Below are positions 31,220 through 41,789 of a stretch of DNA of 64,000 nucleotides, one piece after another. Source of the stretch: Streptomyces sp. NBC_00708 (GTDB lineage Bacteria > Actinomycetota > Actinomycetes > Streptomycetales > Streptomycetaceae); assembly GCA_036226585.1 (NCBI GenBank), contig CP108997.1, positions 5,704,001 through 5,768,000 of the forward strand. Direction: 5' to 3'. How positions within the stretch are numbered: position 1 is the stretch's first letter; each line of letters opens with the position of its first letter. The notes under the pieces are model-generated. The model saw only the letters and a program-made list of their open reading frames with translations, did no database searches and was not told the DNA's origin. Both the position numbers and the translations under genes were made by a program.

Positions 31220-33364
31220 ATGCTCCGATCGCACGACGACAAGGTCAAGGAACTCCTCGGCCGGATGACGACCGAGGAGAAGCTCGGCCAGGTCCAGCAG
31301 CTGACCTGGACCGGGGACACGGGGCCCGGCGGCGGCCAGACCAAGGAGATCGAGGCGCTGGCCCGTGCCGGGCGGCTGGGTTCGGTGCTGAACCTGCACG
31401 GCGCGAAGTGGACCAACGACCTCCAGCGCCTGGCCGTCGAGGAGTCCCGGCTCGGCATCCCGCTGCTCTTCGGCTTCGACGTCATCCACGGCTTCTGGAC
31501 GACCTTCCCGATCCCGCTCGCGCAGGCGTCCGCCTTCGACCCGGCCGTGGCCGAGACGGACGCCCGGGTGTCCGCCGCCGAGACCCGCTCACAGGGCGTG
31601 CGCTGGACGTTCTCGCCGATGATGGACGTGACCAGCGAACCGCGCTGGGGCCGGATCGCCGAATCGAGCGGCGAGGACCCGTACCTCAACGCCGTCCTGG
31701 CCGTGGCGAAGGTACGCGGCTACCAGGGGCCCGCCGACGGCTCGGGGCTCCGGTCCGAGGAACACGTCGCGGCCTGCGCCAAGCACTTCGTGGCCTACGG
31801 CGGTGCCGAGGGCGGCCGGGACTACAACACCGTGGACATCTCCGAGCAGCGGCTGCGCAACCACTACCTGCCGCCGTTCAAGGCCGCGCTCGACGCGGGC
31901 GCGGCCACGGTGATGGCCGCGTTCAACACGGTGGGCGGCGTACCCGCGCACGCCAACAGCCACACCATGAACACCATCCTCAAGGGGGAGTGGGACTTCG
32001 ACGGCTTCGTGGTCAGCGACTACACGGGCGTCATGGAGCTGGTAGCGCACGGATACGCCGAGGACGCCGCCCACGCGGCCGAACTCTCCCTCATGCACGG
32101 CCTCGACATGGAGATGGTCTCCACCCACATCGCCGACCACGGCAAGGACCTGCTCGACGCGGGCCGCATCACCATGGACCGGCTCGACGACGCCGTCACC
32201 CGCATCCTGCGCCTGAAGTACGCCCTCGGCCTCTTCGACGACCCCTACACCGACGAGGCCGCCGAGATCGCCGGCCCCACCGACGAGGCACGGGCCGCCG
32301 CGCGGGAGGCCGCGGCCCGGTCGATGGTGCTCCTGAAGAACGAGGGCGGTGTCCTGCCGCTGAAGCCGGGCGGCACGATCGCCGTGGTCGGCCCGCACGC
32401 CGACTCCACCGACCAGCACGGCACCTGGGCGGGCCCCGGCCGGCTGGTGTTCGACACGGTCGGCGTGCTCGACGCGGTACGCGAGGCCGCGCCGGACGCC
32501 GATGTCCGGCACTGCGGCGGCGACCCGGCCATGGCCGCTGCCGCCGCCTGGGCGGCCGACGTCACCGTGATCGTGGCCGGCGAGGACTCCGCGATCAGCG
32601 GCGAGGCCGCGTCCCGCAGCGAAATCGGCCTGCCCGCCGGCCAGCAGCAGCTGATCGAGGCCGTCGCCGCGACCGGCAAGCCCTTCGTCGTCGTCCTCGT
32701 CAACGGCCGCCCGCTCACGGTCGGCGGCTGGATCGACCGGGCACCGGCCGTCCTGGAGGCCTGGCACGCGGGCAGCGAGGCAGGGCACGCGGTCGCGGAC
32801 ATCCTCTTCGGCGCGGTCAACCCGGGCGGCAAGCTGCCGGTGTCCTTCCCCCGGACCGTCGGCCAGATCCCGGTCTACTACAACCGGGAGGCGACCGGCC
32901 GCCCCTACGACGAGGCGGAGAAGTACGTCTCCAAGTACCTGGACCTGCCGGACGGCCCCCAGTTCGTCTTCGGCCACGGGCTGAGCTACACCACCTTCAC
33001 CACGGGCGAGCCCGAGCTGAGCCGTACGGAGATCGCGGTGGACGCCCTGGAGCGCGGCGAGCACGTCGAGGTCACGGTCTCCGTCGCCAACACCGGCGAC
33101 CGCACCGGCGACGAGGTCGTCCAGCTCTACATCCACGACGTCGCGGCGTCCGTGGTCCAGCCGGTCCGCAGGCTCCGCGGCTTCGAACGCGTCACCCTCG
33201 CCCCGGGCGAGCAACGCCGCGTCCGCTTCACCCTGACCGCGGAAGACCTCGGCTACTGGACCAACGACCCCTCGGGCACGTACGTCCTGGAACGCGGCCG
33301 CATCGACGTCTACACGGGCACCAGCTCGGCGGCGACGGCGCGGGGGAGTCTGAGGCTGGTCTGA
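31220..33364 (+). CDS. GH3 beta-glucosidase/xylosidase-type enzyme (cytoplasmic)
   Basis: 714 residues, ATG at 31220 after a short GA-rich site. Full GH3 layout: N-terminal barrel (FGFDVIHGFWTTFP, SSGEDPYL, AAFNTVGGVPAHAN) with nucleophile Asp at about 267 in VVSDYTGV; an alpha/beta sandwich (VVGPHADSTDQHGTW, EDSAISGEAASRSEIGLPAGQQQLIEAV); and a C-terminal FN3-like domain (VSVANTGDRTGDEVVQLYIHD). No signal peptide, so it acts on imported oligosaccharides. Operator O3 precedes it. The aglycone specificity cannot be told from the sequence. Confidence 0.93.
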   Translation: MLRSHDDKVKELLGRMTTEEKLGQVQQLTWTGDTGPGGGQTKEIEALARAGRLGSVLNLHGAKWTNDLQRLAVEESRLGIPLLFGFDVIHGFWTTFPIPLAQASAFDPAVAETDARVSAAETRSQGVRWTFSPMMDVTSEPRWGRIAESSGEDPYLNAVLAVAKVRGYQGPADGSGLRSEEHVAACAKHFVAYGGAEGGRDYNTVDISEQRLRNHYLPPFKAALDAGAATVMAAFNTVGGVPAHANSHTMNTILKGEWDFDGFVVSDYTGVMELVAHGYAEDAAHAAELSLMHGLDMEMVSTHIADHGKDLLDAGRITMDRLDDAVTRILRLKYALGLFDDPYTDEAAEIAGPTDEARAAAREAAARSMVLLKNEGGVLPLKPGGTIAVVGPHADSTDQHGTWAGPGRLVFDTVGVLDAVREAAPDADVRHCGGDPAMAAAAAWAADVTVIVAGEDSAISGEAASRSEIGLPAGQQQLIEAVAATGKPFVVVLVNGRPLTVGGWIDRAPAVLEAWHAGSEAGHAVADILFGAVNPGGKLPVSFPRTVGQIPVYYNREATGRPYDEAEKYVSKYLDLPDGPQFVFGHGLSYTTFTTGEPELSRTEIAVDALERGEHVEVTVSVANTGDRTGDEVVQLYIHDVAASVVQPVRRLRGFERVTLAPGEQRRVRFTLTAEDLGYWTNDPSGTYVLERGRIDVYTGTSSAATARGSLRLV

Positions 33365-33401
33365 GCCCCCGGAAGGCGGCCCCGGAGGGATGGCTACTCT
33401 C

Positions 33402-33836
33402 ATGCCCATGTCATCCCAAGGACGCAACGCCGGAGCCGCCTTCTGCATCGTCATGGCGATGCTCAGCATGACTGCGGCCGTCATCCTCGCCGCGGTCGCG
33501 ATGTCCGATTCCGCAAAGGTCTCGGACAAGCCCCTGGACGAGTACGCCGGCGAACTCACCCTCTTCGAGGACGCCGACTGCAAGCCCAAGCAGGAGGGCA
33601 CCCCGCCCGACCAGCTCTTCCAGAAGTGCTACTTCGAACACGAGGCCCAGACCCAGAAGGACGCGGCCCTCTGGTCCCGCGAGATCGCCTCCCGCCAGTC
33701 GGCCGCCCAGACCAAGGGCTACCTGGCGATAGTCCTCGGCCTGTTCGGCGTGACCTTCGCGATCTGCGCCGCCGTGCCCGCGGGCGCCAGGCACACCGAG
33801 CCCACACCGACGGCGCCTCCCACCCCGTCGGCGTGA
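33402..33836 (+). CDS. small two-TM membrane protein, unknown function
   Basis: 144 residues. The ATG at 33402 is preferred because the GGAGGG at 33384 directly abuts the earlier ATG; another ATG lies at 33408. One hydrophobic helix is near the start (AAFCIVMAMLSMTAAVILAAVAM) and one near the end (YLAIVLGLFGVTFAICAAVPAG). A polar middle of about 75 residues with two cysteines is probably extracytoplasmic. Not recognised as a named family. Confidence 0.65.
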   Translation: MPMSSQGRNAGAAFCIVMAMLSMTAAVILAAVAMSDSAKVSDKPLDEYAGELTLFEDADCKPKQEGTPPDQLFQKCYFEHEAQTQKDAALWSREIASRQSAAQTKGYLAIVLGLFGVTFAICAAVPAGARHTEPTPTAPPTPSA

Positions 33837-33858
33837 GCCGAGATCAGGAGCCCCGGCC

Positions 33859-33902
33859 GGCCGCCGCGCGCGTCCCGGACGGCCGGGCAGCGCGCGGCGG
33901 CC
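33859..33902. terminator. hairpin between convergent small-membrane and MurA-like genes
   Basis: GGCCGCCGCGCGC (33859-33871) and GCGCGCGGCGGCC (33890-33902) are exact 13-bp arms around an 18-base loop, in the 76-bp gap between converging genes. Likely a bidirectional terminator. Confidence 0.65.
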
Positions 33903-33912
33903 TCGCCGGCCC

Positions 33913-35442
33913 TCAGATGTCCCGGAAGATCTCGATCTGCGCCCCCACCGAGTTCAGCCGCTCCGCCAGTTCCTCGTAACCGCGGTTGATCACGTACACG
34001 TTGCGCAGCACCGACGTGCCCTCCGCCGCCATCATCGCGAGGAGGACGACCACCGCCGGGCGCAGGGCCGGCGGGCACATCATCTCGGCGGCGCGCCAGC
34101 GGGTGGGGCCCTCGACCAGGACGCGGTGGGGGTCCAGGAGCTGGAGGCGGCCGCCGAGGCGGTTGAGGTCGGTGAGGTAGATGGCGCGGTTGTCGTAGAC
34201 CCAGTCGTGGATCAGGGTCTGGCCGTGGGCCGAGGCGGCGATGGCCGCGAAGAAGGGCACGTTGTCGATGTTGAGGCCCGGGAAGGGCATCGGGTGGATC
34301 TTGTCGATCGGCGCCTCCAGTTTGGAGGGGCGGACCGTCAGGTCGACCAGGCGGGTGCGGCCGTTGTCCGCCGCGTACTCCGCCGTGCGGTCGCAGTCGA
34401 CGCCCATCTCCTCCAGGACCGCGAGCTCGATCTCCAGGAACTCGATGGGCACCCGGCGGATCGTCAGCTCGGACTCCGTGACGACGGCGGCGGCGAGCAG
34501 GCTCATCGCCTCGACCGGGTCCTCGGAGGGGGAGTAGTCGACGTCCACGTCGATGTCGGGCACGCCGTGGACGGTGAGCGTCGTCGTGCCGACGCCGTCC
34601 ACGCGTACGCCCAGCGCCTCCAGGAAGAAGCAGAGGTCCTGGACCATGTAGTTGGAGGAGGCGTTGCGGATGACCGTGGTGCCGTCGTGGCGGGCGGCGG
34701 CCAGCAGGGCGTTCTCGGTCACGGTGTCGCCGCGCTCGGTCAGCACGATGGGGCGGCCGGGCGTGACGGAGTGGTCGACGCGGGCGTGGTAGATGCCCTC
34801 GGTCGCGGCGATGTCCAGGCCGAAGCGGCGCAGCGCGATCATGTGCGGCTCGATCGTCCGCGTACCGAGGTCGCAGCCACCGGCGTACGGCAGCTTGAAC
34901 GCGTCCATGCGGTGCAGCAGCGGGCCGAGGAACATGATGATGGAACGCGTGCGGCGGGCGGCGTCCGCGTCGATGGCGTCCATGTCCAGCCGGGCCGGCG
35001 GGACGATCTCCAGGTCGGTGCCGTCGTTGATCCAGCGGGCGCGCACACCGATGGAGTTGAGCACTTCGAGGAGCCGGTAGACCTCCTCGATACGGGCCAC
35101 GCGGCGCAGCACCGTACGGCCCTTGTTGAGCAGCGACGCGCAGAGCAGTGCCACGCAGGCGTTCTTGCTCGTCTTGACGTCGATGGCGCCGGAGAGACGG
35201 CGCCCGCCGACCACACGCAGATGCATGGGACCGGCGTAGCCGAGGGAGACGATTTCGCTGTCGAGTGCTTCACCGATGCGGGCGATCATCTCAAGGCTGA
35301 TGTTTTGATTGCCGCGCTCGATGCGGTTCACGGCGCTCTGGCTGGTGCCGAGCGCTTCGGCGAGCTGGCTCTGTGTCCAGCCCCGGTGCTGACGGGCGTC
35401 ACGGATGAGCTTGCCGATACGTACGAGGTAGTCATCTGACAT
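33913..35442 (-). CDS. murA2: MurA-like UDP-GlcNAc 1-carboxyvinyltransferase with N-terminal XRE domain
   Basis: 509 residues. Residues about 5-65 form a Cro/XRE helix-turn-helix (LIRDARQHRGWTQSQLAEAL followed by GTSQSAVNRIERGN). From about 73 the EPSP-synthase-fold MurA enzyme follows, with the catalytic Lys93-Asn94 (TSKNA) and the PEP/fosfomycin Cys190 in GGCDLGTRTIEPH. MurA adds enolpyruvate to UDP-GlcNAc in peptidoglycan synthesis. The key residues are intact, so the enzyme may be active. The fused DNA-binding domain suggests it also senses cell-wall precursor levels. The palindrome at 35453-35470 lies 10 bp upstream. It corresponds by context to SCO5998 of S. coelicolor. Confidence 0.9.
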   Translation of the reverse strand: MSDDYLVRIGKLIRDARQHRGWTQSQLAEALGTSQSAVNRIERGNQNISLEMIARIGEALDSEIVSLGYAGPMHLRVVGGRRLSGAIDVKTSKNACVALLCASLLNKGRTVLRRVARIEEVYRLLEVLNSIGVRARWINDGTDLEIVPPARLDMDAIDADAARRTRSIIMFLGPLLHRMDAFKLPYAGGCDLGTRTIEPHMIALRRFGLDIAATEGIYHARVDHSVTPGRPIVLTERGDTVTENALLAAARHDGTTVIRNASSNYMVQDLCFFLEALGVRVDGVGTTTLTVHGVPDIDVDVDYSPSEDPVEAMSLLAAAVVTESELTIRRVPIEFLEIELAVLEEMGVDCDRTAEYAADNGRTRLVDLTVRPSKLEAPIDKIHPMPFPGLNIDNVPFFAAIAASAHGQTLIHDWVYDNRAIYLTDLNRLGGRLQLLDPHRVLVEGPTRWRAAEMMCPPALRPAVVVLLAMMAAEGTSVLRNVYVINRGYEELAERLNSVGAQIEIFRDI

Positions 35443-35452
35443 GCCGAAAGGC

Positions 35453-35470
35453 TATCTCAGATATGAGATG
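35453..35470. promoter_or_regulatory. palindromic operator upstream of the MurA-like gene
   Basis: TATCTCAGATATGAGATG holds the exact inverted repeat ATCTCA-GATA-TGAGAT. It has the same layout as TATCTCGACATCGAGATA at 36308-36325 upstream of aconitase, so one regulator may bind both. Confidence 0.65.
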
Positions 35471-35589
35471 GCACCCGCTTGGGGGTGTGCCGTTCGGGTG
35501 AGAGTGGCGTGCCGGAAGGAGCGGGGCGGGTGAAGAGGGAGGCCAAAACCCTTCGCGCCCGCACCGCGTGGCTCGTAGGGTCCCGCCCC

Positions 35590-36282
35590 ATGGATTCCCA
35601 CGGCATGAGCGTGCTCTCCGTCAACATCGGCCGTCCCCGCCCCAACCCGTGGAAGGGGCTGAGCGCGACCGGCATCGACAAGCGGCCCGTCGAGGGGCCG
35701 GTCGCGGTGACCGCACCCGGGCCCAAGGGCACCGGCGCCGTCGGACTCGCCGGTGACCGCGTCTACGACGTCAAGCACCACGGCGGCACCGACCAGGCCG
35801 TGTACGCCTACGCGCGCGAGGACCTCGACGGCTGGGAGGGCGAGCTGGGCCGGCCGCTCGCCAACGGGGTGTTCGGCGAGAACCTGACCACCCTCGGCGT
35901 GGACGTCAACGGTGCCCTGATCGGCGAGCGGTGGCGGATCGGGCCGGACGTCGTCCTGGAGGTGTCGTGCGCGCGGATACCGTGCGGGACGTTCCAGGGC
36001 TGGCTGGAGCGGGACGGCTGGATCAAGCGGTTCACCGGGGCGGCCCTGCCTGGCGCGTATCTGCGCGTGATCGAGCCCGGCGAGATCCGCTCGGGCGACC
36101 CGCTGGAGATCGTGCACCGTCCCGCGCACGAGGTGACCGTCGCGATGGAGTTCCGGGCCACCACCCTGGAGCCGGAACTGCTGCCGCGCCTCCTCGTCGC
36201 CGACGCGCTGCCCGACGAGACCAGGGAGGCGGTCCGCCGCCGTACGGGCGCCACGCACCCCGAACGGGGCGCCCGGACATGA
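35590..36282 (+). CDS. MOSC-domain protein
   Basis: 230 residues from the ATG at 35590; an ATG at 35605 is also possible, and the frame runs back to 35479 without conserved sequence. MOSC signature: GLAGDRVYDVKHHGGTDQAVYAYAREDL (YiiM-like), FGENLTTLGVDV, and the conserved cysteine region EVSCARIPCGTFQ. MOSC domains bind molybdenum cofactor or a related pterin and act in sulfur/N-hydroxylated compound handling. This is the YiiM-type stand-alone form. It lies between the MurA-like gene and aconitase. Confidence 0.85.
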   Translation: MDSHGMSVLSVNIGRPRPNPWKGLSATGIDKRPVEGPVAVTAPGPKGTGAVGLAGDRVYDVKHHGGTDQAVYAYAREDLDGWEGELGRPLANGVFGENLTTLGVDVNGALIGERWRIGPDVVLEVSCARIPCGTFQGWLERDGWIKRFTGAALPGAYLRVIEPGEIRSGDPLEIVHRPAHEVTVAMEFRATTLEPELLPRLLVADALPDETREAVRRRTGATHPERGART

Positions 36283-36307
36283 CCCGTCCGCGGTCATGTA
36301 CTAGAGT

Positions 36308-36325
36308 TATCTCGACATCGAGATA
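36308..36325. promoter_or_regulatory. palindromic operator upstream of aconitase (TamR-like candidate)
   Basis: TATCTCG-ACAT-CGAGATA is a perfect inverted repeat, 157 bp before the aconitase start. In S. coelicolor the MarR-family regulator TamR controls the aconitase gene; I infer that this could be its site, but I cannot check the published sequence. Confidence 0.65.
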
Positions 36326-36364
36326 TATGCCGAAGGCGCACAGCGAGCCGCCCCACGGTAAGGG

Positions 36365-36388
36365 TTACCTAACTAAGCCTTACCTTAG
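36365..36388. promoter_or_regulatory. candidate iron box (DmdR/IdeR-like) before aconitase
   Basis: The AT-rich stretch holds TTACCTAAC (36365-36373) and TTACCTTAG (36380-36388). The 19 bases 36369-36387 match the consensus TTAGGTTAGGCTAACCTAA at 12 positions, so the fit is partial. An iron-responsive control of a [4Fe-4S] enzyme gene would make sense. Confidence 0.35.
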
Positions 36389-39196
<2,808 letters not shown>

Positions 39197-39214
39197 GGGC
39201 CACGGCGGTACGAC

Positions 39215-39254
39215 GAGAGGGCCGCATTCCCGGCGACGGGGATGCGGCCCTCTC
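39215..39254 (+). terminator. terminator hairpin after acnA
   Basis: GAGAGGGCCGCATTCCC (39215-39231) pairs with GGGGATGCGGCCCTCTC (39238-39254) with one G-T pair and a six-base loop, 18 bp after the aconitase stop and before the end of the convergent FG-GAP gene. Confidence 0.85.
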
Positions 39255-39294
39255 TCATGTCCCGGAAGGAACTACCCGGTCACTGCCGAGTGGC

Positions 39295-40197
39295 TCAGAA
39301 CAGGAACTTGTAGCTGTTCCAGCCGCTGGTGCCGATCAGGGCCTTGGCCTTGTACGGGGCCGCGGCGTTGCCGGTGCCCTTGTACAGGTAGAGCTCGCCG
39401 CCCTTGCGGGCGATGAGGTCGGCCTTGCCGTCCAGGTCGACGTCACCGGTGGAGACCAGCAGGTTGTACTGGTTCCAGCCGCTGCCGATCTTGGTGCGCT
39501 TGGCGAACGGCGCGTTCTGGTTGCCGGTGCCCTTGTACAGCCACAGGACGCCGGCCTTGTCGCGGGCGACGACGTCGTTCTTGCCGTCACCGTTCAGGTC
39601 GCCGTTGCCGGCGATCTCGTTGTAGATGTCCCAGCCGTAGCCCACCTTGATGCGCTTGGTGACCTTGCCGTCGCCGTACCCGAGGTACACGTACAGGTCG
39701 CCGTTGGTGGCGCGGGCGAGCATGTCGCCGGCGGCGGCTCCGCCGATCTGACCGGGGGAGATGATCTTGTTGTAGATGTTCCACCCGGTGCCGATCTTGA
39801 TGGCCGACGAGTCGAACTTCAGGTAGCCCATGTTGCCGTTGGTCTCGCGGAACCAGAGACCGTCGCTCTTGCCGTCGGCCTGGTGGCCGACCTGCATCAT
39901 CGCGGAGACGCCGACCCAGCCCGAGCCCGAGTTCTCGCGGGCGCTGAGCCCGCCCTTGCCGTTCGGGGCGTACGAGTAGGCGGTGCCCGCGGAGTTCACG
40001 CCGTACAGCGCGAACGACGGGGTGGCCGCGGCGGCCGAGGTGGCCGCCGCCGGCTGGTCTGCCGCGGCACCGAGCGAGGGCTGCGGGGCGTCGGCGGCCA
40101 CGGCGGAGGTGCCGGTGGCGACGAGGGCGGCGGTGAGCGCCGCGGCTGCCGCGCGAGCGGCGGTGCGCATGTGGTGCCGGCCAGTGGTTTTGGCCAC
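39295..40197 (-). CDS. secreted FG-GAP/VCBS repeat protein, paralogue A
   Basis: 300 residues from the GTG at 40197, which has GGAG upstream and the same VAK start as its neighbour paralogue. A signal peptide (AARAAAAALTAALVATGTSAVAA) is followed by an Ala-rich spacer and five to six repeats of the FG-GAP/VCBS type (GNGDLNGDGKNDVVARDKAG, STGDVDLDGKADLIARKGGE) with Ca-binding DxDxDG-like loops, forming a beta-propeller. Extracellular; such modules bind polysaccharide or proteins, and no catalytic residues are seen. Confidence 0.85.
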   Translation of the reverse strand: MAKTTGRHHMRTAARAAAAALTAALVATGTSAVAADAPQPSLGAAADQPAAATSAAAATPSFALYGVNSAGTAYSYAPNGKGGLSARENSGSGWVGVSAMMQVGHQADGKSDGLWFRETNGNMGYLKFDSSAIKIGTGWNIYNKIISPGQIGGAAAGDMLARATNGDLYVYLGYGDGKVTKRIKVGYGWDIYNEIAGNGDLNGDGKNDVVARDKAGVLWLYKGTGNQNAPFAKRTKIGSGWNQYNLLVSTGDVDLDGKADLIARKGGELYLYKGTGNAAAPYKAKALIGTSGWNSYKFLF

Positions 40198-40333
40198 AAG
40201 TACTCCATGGATCGTGAAGTGGGACGTGGCCCGCCGCACGTGGCGGCGGGCCACTGATTCAGCCGAATCGTGTCACGATTTCCGGCGCGAAACCTTCACG
40301 TTTCGTCATGAGTGTGTAACCACTGGGCCGGGA

Positions 40334-41185
40334 TCAGAAGAACAGGCGGTACGTGTTCCAGCCCGAGGTCCCGATGAGAGCCTTCGCCTTGTACGGAGCG
40401 GCCGCGTTGCCGGTGCCCGCGTACAGGTACAGCTCACCCTTCTCGTTGCGCGCGACCAGGTCGGTCCGGCCGTCCATGTTCAGGTCACCGGCGGCGAAGA
40501 GGTTGTTGTACTGGTTCCAGCCGCTGCCGATCTTGGAGCGCTTGGCATACGGGGCCTTCTGGTTGCCGGTGCCCTTGTAGAGCCACAGGACGCCGGCCTT
40601 GTCGCGGGCGACGAGGTCGTTCCTGCCGTCGCCGTCCAGGTCGCCGTTGCCCGCGATCTGGGTGTAGATGTCCCAGCCGTAGCCGACCTTCAGGCGCTTG
40701 GTGACCGTACCGTCGCCGTAGCCCAGGTACAGGTAGATGTCGCCCTTGTCGTCACGGGTGAGCAGGTCACCGCCCTCGCCGCCGCCGAACTGGCCGACCG
40801 AGACGACGGTGTTGTAGGTGTCCCAGCCGTAGCCGATCTTCTTCGCGGGGGAGTTGCCCTCGTAGTAGTAGATGTTGCCCGCGGTGCCGAGCTGCCAGCG
40901 GCCGTCCGCGATGTTGTCCGCGTTGTTGTCGACCTGGCCGACGAACGCGAGGCCCGTCCAGCCGCTGTCGATCTTGACGCGCGCCGAGAGGGTGCCGTCA
41001 CCCTGCGGCGCGTAGGTGTAGGCGTTGCCGGAGGCGTCGACGCCCGAGAGGCCGAACAGAGGTGCGTCGCCCGGCTCGGCGGCGAAGGCTGCGGAAGCGC
41101 CGGTGGCGACCAGGGCCGCGGTTATCGCGGCGGCGGCGAGACGGGTGGCAGCCCGTCCGGGCCGACGGCCAGAGATCTTGGCCAC
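40334..41185 (-). CDS. secreted FG-GAP/VCBS repeat protein, paralogue B
   Basis: 283 residues from the GTG at 41185 (VAKISGRRPGRAA). The last 115 residues are nearly identical to paralogue A (GYGWDIYTQIAGNGDLDGDG and the shared ending PYKAKALIGTSGWN), while the N-terminal half has diverged and a different linker precedes the repeats. A tandem gene duplication is evident. The gene is upstream of A on the same strand, with 136 bp between them. Confidence 0.85.
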   Translation of the reverse strand: MAKISGRRPGRAATRLAAAAITAALVATGASAAFAAEPGDAPLFGLSGVDASGNAYTYAPQGDGTLSARVKIDSGWTGLAFVGQVDNNADNIADGRWQLGTAGNIYYYEGNSPAKKIGYGWDTYNTVVSVGQFGGGEGGDLLTRDDKGDIYLYLGYGDGTVTKRLKVGYGWDIYTQIAGNGDLDGDGRNDLVARDKAGVLWLYKGTGNQKAPYAKRSKIGSGWNQYNNLFAAGDLNMDGRTDLVARNEKGELYLYAGTGNAAAPYKAKALIGTSGWNTYRLFF

Positions 41186-41454
41186 GTGTGTTCTCCATGG
41201 ATGGTGGGACGAGGCGTGACGCGCCGCGGGATACGGGGACACGCCACGGAATTGAGGGTGATCCTTTCATGAGTCCCTCACGCGTCCAAGGGTTTGGCGA
41301 AATGAGGCCAACGCCGCGATTTCGCCCCGTTATGCGGACGTTGACGGGCCCCGGCGGCATGCGTTCCGGAGAGCCATGCGTACACCGGCGTCTGCCGGGC
41401 AGGCGGAAGTCAGCTTCCCGAAACGGATCGGACAGCGGTAGAAGAGGAGTTGTC

Positions 41455-41715
41455 GTGTCATTTCTGTGGGCCATCATCGCGGGACTCATCATCGGCCTGC
41501 TGGCCAAGCTGGTCGTTCCCGGCCGTCAGCCCATCCCCCTGTGGCTGACCGTCCTGCTCGGTATCGTGGGTGCGCTCGTCGGCAACGCCCTCGCCACCGC
41601 CTTCGGTGTGCGTGACACCGGGGGCATCGACTGGATCCGGCACATCTTCCAGATCGGTGTCGCCGCCGTGCTCATCGCCTTCATCAGCCCCATGTGGGCC
41701 CGACGACGCGCCTGA
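41455..41715 (+). CDS. GlsB/YeaQ/YmgE-type membrane stress protein
   Basis: 86 residues from a GTG at 41455 with AGAGGAG upstream. Three hydrophobic helices with the Gly-rich family pattern: FLWAIIAGLIIGLLAKLVVPG, LTVLLGIVGALVGNALA and FQIGVAAVLIAFI. These transglycosylase-associated/GlsB proteins are linked to envelope stress in many bacteria, but their biochemistry is unresolved. Confidence 0.85.
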   Translation: MSFLWAIIAGLIIGLLAKLVVPGRQPIPLWLTVLLGIVGALVGNALATAFGVRDTGGIDWIRHIFQIGVAAVLIAFISPMWARRRA

Positions 41716-41728
41716 CCCCCCTGCGGGT

Positions 41729-41780
41729 ACGACGAACGCCCTGCCCGGCCGCGAGGAGCGGCGGGCAGGGCGTTCGTCGT
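41729..41780. terminator. strong bidirectional terminator
   Basis: ACGACGAACGCCCTGCCCG (41729-41747) and CGGGCAGGGCGTTCGTCGT (41762-41780) are exact 19-bp arms around a 14-base loop, between the converging GlsB-type and GH1 genes. Confidence 0.9.
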
Positions 41781-41789
41781 GTCCCGGGC

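Noticed and set aside
31589..33601. 670-codon minus-strand frame over the GH3 gene
   Set aside because: Antisense shadow of the GH3 coding sequence without any motif.
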